Part shown: piece by piece, positions 59,046 to 64,000 of the stretch
Layout: each line of letters starts with the position of its first letter
How positions within the stretch are numbered: the first letter of the stretch is position 1
Source of the DNA: Candidatus Aristotella avistercoris
Lineage (GTDB): Bacteria > Bacillota > Clostridia > Oscillospirales > Ruminococcaceae
Direction: 5' to 3'
Length of the DNA: 64,000 nucleotides
NCBI GenBank assembly: GCA_904397835.1
Contig: CAJFOV010000056.1
Location: 1 to 64,000 of the forward strand
Notes under the pieces: model-generated
Told to the model about the DNA's origin: nothing
Seen by the model: only the letters and a program-made list of their open reading frames with translations
The model's database searches: none
Translations under genes and position numbers: made by a program

Positions 59046-59738
59046 TTGTTCTACTACTTTGACCCGCTGTACCTCTATCTGGTGCTGCCGGCGTTGTTGC
59101 TGGCCCTCTTTGCCCAGTTCAAGGTGCAGAGCACGTTTAACCGCTATTCCCAGGTCTACAGCGGCTCACGCATGACCGGCGCCCAGGCGGCCCGGGCTAT
59201 TTTGGACCGCAATGGCCTGTATGATGTGCGCATTGAGCATGTCTCCGGTAAGCTCAGCGACCACTATGATCCCCGCACCAATGTGGTGCGCCTGTCCGAC
59301 AGCGTCTACAACAACACCTCCATTGCGGCCATCGGCGTTGCCGCCCATGAGACAGGCCACGCCCTGCAGTATGCAGAGGGGTACAGCCCCATCAAGCTGC
59401 GCGCCGCCCTGATCCCCATCACCAACATCGGCTCCCAGTTGGCCATTCCCCTGGTGCTGTTTGGCTTTCTGTTGGATCTGTTGGGGCTGGTGTATGTGGG
59501 CATCATTCTCTACAGCACCATGGCCCTCTTCCAGCTGGTGACCCTGCCGGTGGAGTTCAATGCCAGTTCCCGCGCCTTGAAAATTCTTGACACAGAGGGT
59601 ATACTCTATAATGACGAATTGGACGGTGCAAAAAAGGTCCTCTCTGCGGCGGCGCTGACCTATGTGGCGGCACTGATTGTCTCCCTAGCCCAGCTGCTGC
59701 GCCTCATCGCCCTCTTTGGCAGGAGAAGAAATGACTGA
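59046..59738 (+). CDS. Membrane zinc metallopeptidase (YugP family)
   Basis: Predicted 230-residue membrane protease. After an N-terminal membrane helix (YLYLVLPALLLALFAQFKVQ) comes the soluble part with YSGSRMTGAQAARAILDRNG. The zinc site HETGH is in GVAAHETGHALQYAEGY, and hydrophobic C-terminal segments follow. The third ligand is probably in LPVEFNASSRALKIL. The TTG start follows AAGGAGGAG by seven bases and gives the family's normal length. It sits between fmt and rsmB, which are adjacent in Bacillus, and overlaps rsmB by eight bases. Function of the family is largely unknown. Confidence 0.9.
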   Translation: MFYYFDPLYLYLVLPALLLALFAQFKVQSTFNRYSQVYSGSRMTGAQAARAILDRNGLYDVRIEHVSGKLSDHYDPRTNVVRLSDSVYNNTSIAAIGVAAHETGHALQYAEGYSPIKLRAALIPITNIGSQLAIPLVLFGFLLDLLGLVYVGIILYSTMALFQLVTLPVEFNASSRALKILDTEGILYNDELDGAKKVLSAAALTYVAALIVSLAQLLRLIALFGRRRND

Positions 59739-61050
59739 GTTACACCGCTCCCCCCGCCAGGTGGCTGCAGTGGCCCTGCAGAAGGTGCTGGATCAGGGAG
59801 CCTATTCCAATTTGATTCTGGATCAGCTCTGCCGCAGGGCGGGTCTGCAGGGCCAGGATGCCGCCTTTGCCGGCGCTCTTTTCTATGGCGCCCTGGAGCG
59901 GGTCCTCACTCTGGATGCCATTTTGACCCGGTTTTCCCGCCAACCGTTGGAGAAACTCTCTCCGGCGGTGCGGTCCATCCTGCGGATCACCCTCTATCAA
60001 CTCTACTATATGGATCGGGTGCCGGACCATGCAGCGGTGGATGAGGGGGTCAACCTCACCCGCACCATGAAGGTGCCCCGAGCCGCAGGGTTTGTCAACG
60101 GGATCCTGCGCAATGTCCTGCGCCAGAACAAACCCCTGCCCAAACTGCCGGAGGATCCGACGGGACGCCTCTCCCTGGCGTACTCCTGCCCCCAGTGGCT
60201 CATCCGCCACTGGATCCGGAGCTATGGGGAGGCCCGCGCGGAGCAGATTTTGCAGAGCTCCCTGGGACGCCCACCGGTCTATCTGCGGGCCAACACTCTG
60301 CGCACCACTGCCCAGGACCTGTTGCGCCGGCTGGAAGAGGCGGGGATTCAGGGCCGGCTGATGGAGCCCGATGGCTGCATCCAGGTGGAAAAGACCGGTT
60401 CCTTTGAGCGCCTTTCCCCCTTCCAAGAGGGGCTCTTCCACATCCAGGACCAGGCCTCCCAGTTTTGTGTGCGGGCGTTGGAGCCAAAGCCTGGGGAGCG
60501 GTTGTTGGACGTCTGTGCCGCCCCTGGCGGAAAGACGTTGACGGCGGCCCAGTACATGGAGAACACCGGGGAGATTCTCGCCTGCGACCTCCATGAGAAC
60601 AAGCTCCCTCTCATCACGGCCTCCGCCAGACGGTTGGGCATTCAAAACATTTCTGTCCAGGGGAACGATGGCGCCATCTTCCGGCCGGAGTTTGGCCTCT
60701 TCGACCGGGTCCTGTGCGACGTGCCCTGTTCTGGACTGGGTATCATCCGGCGCAAGCCGGAGATCAAATATAAGCCCCAGGAGTTTTTGCAGGAGTTCCC
60801 GGAGATCCAGTATAAAATCCTGCAAACTTCCTCAAACTACTTAAAAAAGGGTGGAATCTTGGTGTATTCTACCTGCACCTTGAACCCGGCAGAGAACGAA
60901 CAGGTGGTGGCCCGCCTGCTTCAGGAGATGCCGGAGCTTGTGCCATGTCCCCTGCCCCAGGAGATGGGGGAGGGGTATCAGCGGACCTTTTTCCCTGATG
61001 TGCAGGGGTCTGACGGCTTTTTCTTGGCCAGACTGCAAAAAAAGTGGTGA
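59731..61050 (+). CDS. rsmB: 16S rRNA (cytosine(967)-C(5))-methyltransferase RsmB
   Basis: Predicted 439-residue enzyme. The N-terminal NusB-like RNA-binding domain (1 to about 140) leads to the Rossmann methyltransferase. Landmarks are LLDVCAAPGGKTLTAAQYM, the DVPCSGLGIIRRKPEI motif holding one catalytic cysteine, and LVYSTCTLNPAENEQVV holding the other. ATG 59731 follows AGGAGAAG and overlaps the protease gene. Confidence 0.95.
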   Translation: MTELHRSPRQVAAVALQKVLDQGAYSNLILDQLCRRAGLQGQDAAFAGALFYGALERVLTLDAILTRFSRQPLEKLSPAVRSILRITLYQLYYMDRVPDHAAVDEGVNLTRTMKVPRAAGFVNGILRNVLRQNKPLPKLPEDPTGRLSLAYSCPQWLIRHWIRSYGEARAEQILQSSLGRPPVYLRANTLRTTAQDLLRRLEEAGIQGRLMEPDGCIQVEKTGSFERLSPFQEGLFHIQDQASQFCVRALEPKPGERLLDVCAAPGGKTLTAAQYMENTGEILACDLHENKLPLITASARRLGIQNISVQGNDGAIFRPEFGLFDRVLCDVPCSGLGIIRRKPEIKYKPQEFLQEFPEIQYKILQTSSNYLKKGGILVYSTCTLNPAENEQVVARLLQEMPELVPCPLPQEMGEGYQRTFFPDVQGSDGFFLARLQKKW

Positions 61051-61054
61051 GACG

Positions 61055-62095
61055 TTGCAACAGCTTGACATCAAAAGTATGACGCTGGAGGAGCTCCAGG
61101 ACCTGATGGCCCGGGAGGGACTCCCCAAATATCGGGCCGGGCAGCTCTTTGCCTGGCTGCATCAAAAGCAGGTGCTCTCCTTTGAGGAGATGACCAACCT
61201 GCCCAAAGTTCTGCAGCAGCGCCTGGAGGAGCTCTGTCACATCAACCGCCTCACGGTGGAGCGCAAGCTCCAATCCCAATTGGATGAGACGGTCAAATAT
61301 CTCTTCGGCCTGGAGGATGGCAACTGTGTGGAGAGCGTGCTCATGCGCTACAAGCACGGGGACAGCCTGTGCATCTCCACCCAGGTGGGCTGCCGGATGG
61401 GCTGTAAGTTCTGCGCCTCCACTCTGGGCGGGCTGGTGCGCAACCTGACGCCCGCTGAAATGCTGGACGAGGTCTACACCGCCGCGAGGGACAGTGGGCG
61501 CAAAATCTCCTCCCTGGTGCTCATGGGCATTGGGGAGCCCCTGGACAACTATGACAACGTCCTGCGCTTTTTGAAGCTTCTCTCCCACAAGGATGGGTTA
61601 AATTTGAGTTTGCGCCATGTCTCTCTCTCCACCTGTGGACTGGTGGACCGCATTGAGCGGCTTATGGAAGAAAATTTGCCCCTGACCCTGTCCATCTCCC
61701 TGCATGCCACAGACAATGAAAAACGCAGCCAGATCATGCCGGTGAACAACCGCTGGCACATTGAGGCGCTGTTGGATGTGTGTAAGCGCTATTTTGCCAG
61801 GACTGGGCGGCGCATCTCCTTTGAATATGCCCTCATCGAGGGGGTCAACGACTCCCCGGAGGATGCCAAGGCTCTGGCGGACCTCCTCAAGGGCTTTATC
61901 TGTCACGTCAACCTGATCCCTGTCAACCAGGTGAAGGAGACCGGTTTTTCCCGCAGCAGCCGGCAGGCTGTGGAGCGGTTTCAAAAGCTGCTGGAGAACC
62001 TGCAGATCAACGCCACCGTGCGCCGGGAGCTGGGTTCAGATATCAATGCTGCCTGTGGGCAGCTGCGGCGAGATACAGGAAGGACGAAGGTTTGA
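61055..62095 (+). CDS. rlmN: 23S rRNA (adenine(2503)-C(2))-methyltransferase RlmN
   Basis: Predicted 346-residue radical SAM methyltransferase acting on A2503 and some tRNAs. The cluster motif C-x3-C-x2-C is in GCRMGCKFCAS. The second catalytic cysteine is near the C terminus in NAACGQLRRD. SLSTCGLVDRIERL and ISLHATDNEKRSQIMPVN fit the family. A TTG at 61055 is the likely start, since family members begin a few residues before this S-x-TLEEL segment. Its ribosome binding site is only moderate. Confidence 0.92.
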   Translation: MQQLDIKSMTLEELQDLMAREGLPKYRAGQLFAWLHQKQVLSFEEMTNLPKVLQQRLEELCHINRLTVERKLQSQLDETVKYLFGLEDGNCVESVLMRYKHGDSLCISTQVGCRMGCKFCASTLGGLVRNLTPAEMLDEVYTAARDSGRKISSLVLMGIGEPLDNYDNVLRFLKLLSHKDGLNLSLRHVSLSTCGLVDRIERLMEENLPLTLSISLHATDNEKRSQIMPVNNRWHIEALLDVCKRYFARTGRRISFEYALIEGVNDSPEDAKALADLLKGFICHVNLIPVNQVKETGFSRSSRQAVERFQKLLENLQINATVRRELGSDINAACGQLRRDTGRTKV

Positions 62096-62826
62096 TGAAC
62101 ATCTTGAGCATGACCGACATCGGTCTGGTGCGGGAGCACAATGAGGACATTTGCCGTTCCCAAGTGCTGGGCCCCTCCTTTGGATATGGGGCCGTCTACG
62201 ATGGCATGGGGGGCGTGCAGTCGGGGGATGTGGCCAGTGCCCTGGCGGCAGATCTGGTGGACTACACCCTGCAGCGCAACCTCCAGTGGGAGATGAGCGA
62301 TGCGGCCATTCAGACCACCCTGACCTCCGCCCTACTGGCGGCCAACAGCACCATCCACGAGCGCTCCCAACAGGAGGAGGATCTGCGGGGGATGGGTACC
62401 ACTGCGGCGGTTGCAGTGTTGCGGGGAAATCAGCTCTTTGTCGCCCATGTGGGGGACAGCAGGATCTACCTCTTCTCCGGGGGCAGGCAGATCCCCTTGA
62501 CCAAGGATCACTCCGTCGTCCAGTCCATGGTGGACCGGGGGGAGATCACCGAGGATGAGGCCCGGATCCACCCCCAAAAACACTACATCACCCGAGCTCT
62601 GGGGGTGGACCCCACGGTGGATGTGGATTTTGATCAATTTGCCGTCCAGGAGACCGACCGGGTCTTGCTGTGCAGCGATGGCCTGTCCAACTACTTTGAA
62701 CAGGATATGACCGAGCTGGTGGAAGCCTGCATACAGGCGGGTTCGCCCCAGCAGCTCATTGACTTTGCAAATCAGCAGGGTGGCATGGACAACATCACCG
62801 TTGTTCTGATGACGCAGCGCGTGTAG
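62095..62826 (+). CDS. stp: PP2C-type Ser/Thr phosphatase (Stp/PrpC)
   Basis: Predicted 243-residue metal-dependent phosphatase that reverses the adjacent kinase. Landmarks are TDIGLVREHNEDICRS, the metal site GAVYDGMGGVQSGDVAS (with Tyr where Ala is usual before DGMGG), MGTTAAVAVL, FVAHVGDSRIYLF, TKDHSVVQSMVDRG, LLCSDGLSNYF and GGMDNITVVL. ATG 62095 follows the rlmN stop by overlap. It pairs with the kinase gene 12 bases downstream. Confidence 0.95.
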   Translation: MNILSMTDIGLVREHNEDICRSQVLGPSFGYGAVYDGMGGVQSGDVASALAADLVDYTLQRNLQWEMSDAAIQTTLTSALLAANSTIHERSQQEEDLRGMGTTAAVAVLRGNQLFVAHVGDSRIYLFSGGRQIPLTKDHSVVQSMVDRGEITEDEARIHPQKHYITRALGVDPTVDVDFDQFAVQETDRVLLCSDGLSNYFEQDMTELVEACIQAGSPQQLIDFANQQGGMDNITVVLMTQRV

Positions 62827-62837
62827 GGAGGATGCAG

Positions 62838-64000
62838 ATGGGTAAATATATTGGGAAAAAAATTGATGGCCGCTATGAGATTTTGGAGCTCATCGGCGTA
62901 GGTGGTATGGCCAATGTCTACCGGGCCCGGGATGTGGTGGAAAACCGCATGGTGGCGGTAAAGATCCTGCGGGAGGAGTTTTTGGAGAACGAGGAGTTCC
63001 TGCGCCGCTTCCGCAACGAGTCCAAGGCCATCGCCCTGCTTAACCACCCCAACATTGTCAAGGTCTACGATGTGAGCTTTTCTGAAAAGCTCCCGGCCAT
63101 TGTCATGGAGTACATCGACGGCGTCACCCTCAAGGACTACATCGACCAGCAGCACGTGCTCACCTGGAAGGAGGCCGTGCACTTCACGGTGCAGATCCTG
63201 CGGGCTCTGCAGCACGCCCACGACCGGGGTGTGGTCCACCGGGACATCAAGCCCCAGAATATCATGCTTCTGTCTGACGGGACCATCAAGGTCATGGATT
63301 TTGGCATTGCCCGCATGTCCCGCAGTGAGCAGCGCACCCTGACCCAGAGCGCCATTGGCTCCGTCCACTACATCAGCCCAGAGCAGGCCTGTGGTGGGGA
63401 CACCGATGAAAAGACGGACATCTACTCCGTGGGCATCATGCTCTTTGAGATGCTCACCGGCCGGCTGCCCTTTGAGGCGGATTCCCCCGTCTCTGTGGCC
63501 CTCAAACAGATCCAGTCCCAGCCGCTGCTTCCCCGGGAGATCAACCCGGAGATCCCGGAGGCCCTGGAGGAGATCACCATGCGGGCCATGCAGAAGGATC
63601 CCGCCAAGCGCTATCAGTCCGCCGCAGAGATGCTCCAGGACATCGATGAGTTTAAAAAGAACCCCTCCATCCACTTTGCCTACCAATATCTGGCGGAGCC
63701 TCAGGAGGAGGAACAGAAGCGGTATACCAGCATCATTGACAAGATGAACCACCGCTTCCAGGATAAAAAGGGCGGCGAGGCCGTGGCGGAAAAGGCCCCC
63801 CTGATTCCCGTTATGACCGGCGTGCTGGTGGCGGCGGTGCTGGCTACCATCCTGTTTGTGGTGAGCATCATCACCATCATCAAGCCCTTCTCCAGCACCC
63901 AGGACCTGCCGGCCCCGGAGCTGGTGGGCCAGTTTTACACTGACATCCAGAACAACTCGGAGATCATGGACCAGTTCAACATCAAGGTGGAGTCCACCGA
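62838..64000 (+). CDS. prkC: PASTA-domain Ser/Thr protein kinase PrkC/Stk1, truncated by the window edge
   Basis: The gene runs off the window after 387 codons. The kinase domain (about 10-275) is complete: GVGGMANVYRARD, VAVKILREEF with K42, HPNIVKVYDV, VVHRDIKPQNIML with D136, MDFGIARM with D154, then SVHYISPEQACGG. A membrane segment lies at about 322-347 (VMTGVLVAAVLATILFVVSI). The first PASTA repeat begins at about 355 (DLPAPELVGQFYTDIQNN) and continues out of the window. The kinase senses muropeptides or lipid II and governs wall synthesis and growth. ATG 62838 lies nine bases after AGGGAGG. Stp is encoded just upstream. Confidence 0.95.
   Translation, partial: MGKYIGKKIDGRYEILELIGVGGMANVYRARDVVENRMVAVKILREEFLENEEFLRRFRNESKAIALLNHPNIVKVYDVSFSEKLPAIVMEYIDGVTLKDYIDQQHVLTWKEAVHFTVQILRALQHAHDRGVVHRDIKPQNIMLLSDGTIKVMDFGIARMSRSEQRTLTQSAIGSVHYISPEQACGGDTDEKTDIYSVGIMLFEMLTGRLPFEADSPVSVALKQIQSQPLLPREINPEIPEALEEITMRAMQKDPAKRYQSAAEMLQDIDEFKKNPSIHFAYQYLAEPQEEEQKRYTSIIDKMNHRFQDKKGGEAVAEKAPLIPVMTGVLVAAVLATILFVVSIITIIKPFSSTQDLPAPELVGQFYTDIQNNSEIMDQFNIKVEST

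Noticed and set aside
1..64000. CRISPR arrays, insertion sequences, integrases, tRNA or rRNA genes
   Set aside because: No regularly spaced direct repeats, transposase or integrase motifs, cloverleaf-like segments or rRNA sequence were found on either strand.

Overview
This window comes from a Gram-positive anaerobe of the class Clostridia (Bacillota), most likely a gut member of the Oscillospirales/Flavonifractor-like lineage. That rests on strong AGGAGG ribosome binding sites with frequent TTG starts, GC-rich coding DNA, sigma-A promoters close to TTGACA-N17-TATAAT, a CIRCE heat-shock operator, and the conserved Firmicute order yloC-remA-gmk-rpoZ-coaBC-priA-def-fmt-rsmB-rlmN-stp-prkC. No tRNA, rRNA, CRISPR array, insertion sequence or prophage was seen.

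Left part (1-9.3 kb): a nucleobase permease (minus strand), a HAD phosphatase followed by a degV gene broken by an in-frame amber codon, a small heat-shock protein with a CIRCE element over a near-consensus promoter, and an OmpR-type two-component system followed by a secreted triple-PepSY protein whose promoter carries an 11-bp-spaced direct repeat.

Centre-left (8.6-16.2 kb): the most unusual locus. A cysteine-rich AraC regulator diverges from an apparent operon of a NifH-like iron protein, a lipoprotein/permease/ATPase importer of the siderophore-cobalamin-heme type, two nitrogenase component 1-like subunits and a flavodoxin. An 18-bp perfect palindrome lies just downstream of the putative promoter. 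The catalytic subunits lack the nitrogenase cofactor cysteine. Their cysteine pattern resembles the dark-operative protochlorophyllide reductase pair rather than nitrogenase, so this looks like an undescribed reductase coupled to import of a metal chelate or tetrapyrrole-like compound.

Middle (16.3-22 kb): single genes (Cof-type HAD phosphatase, methyltransferase, acetyltransferase) and a large wall-anchored beta-helix surface protein.

22-36 kb: an XRE repressor diverges from an apparent operon of about 13 kb for a surface glycan. It holds glycosyltransferases, UDP-galactopyranose mutase, an O-antigen ligase/polymerase, a sialyltransferase-like enzyme, a pyruvyl transferase, a flippase, an acyltransferase, a fused CMP-nonulosonate synthetase/PseG-like protein and a NeuB synthase. 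The first gene encodes a 58-residue protein that looks like a detached copy of the XRE repressor's C-terminal domain.

36-51 kb: a second PepSY lipoprotein, a Dph6-like PP-loop protein, a PLP decarboxylase, a DUF1846 protein, alanine racemase, a ParE/ParC-type topoisomerase pair, two-subunit L-serine dehydratase, and a G5/3D cell-wall protein.

51-64 kb: the housekeeping cluster listed above, with a membrane zinc protease inserted between fmt and rsmB, running off the window inside the Ser/Thr kinase gene.
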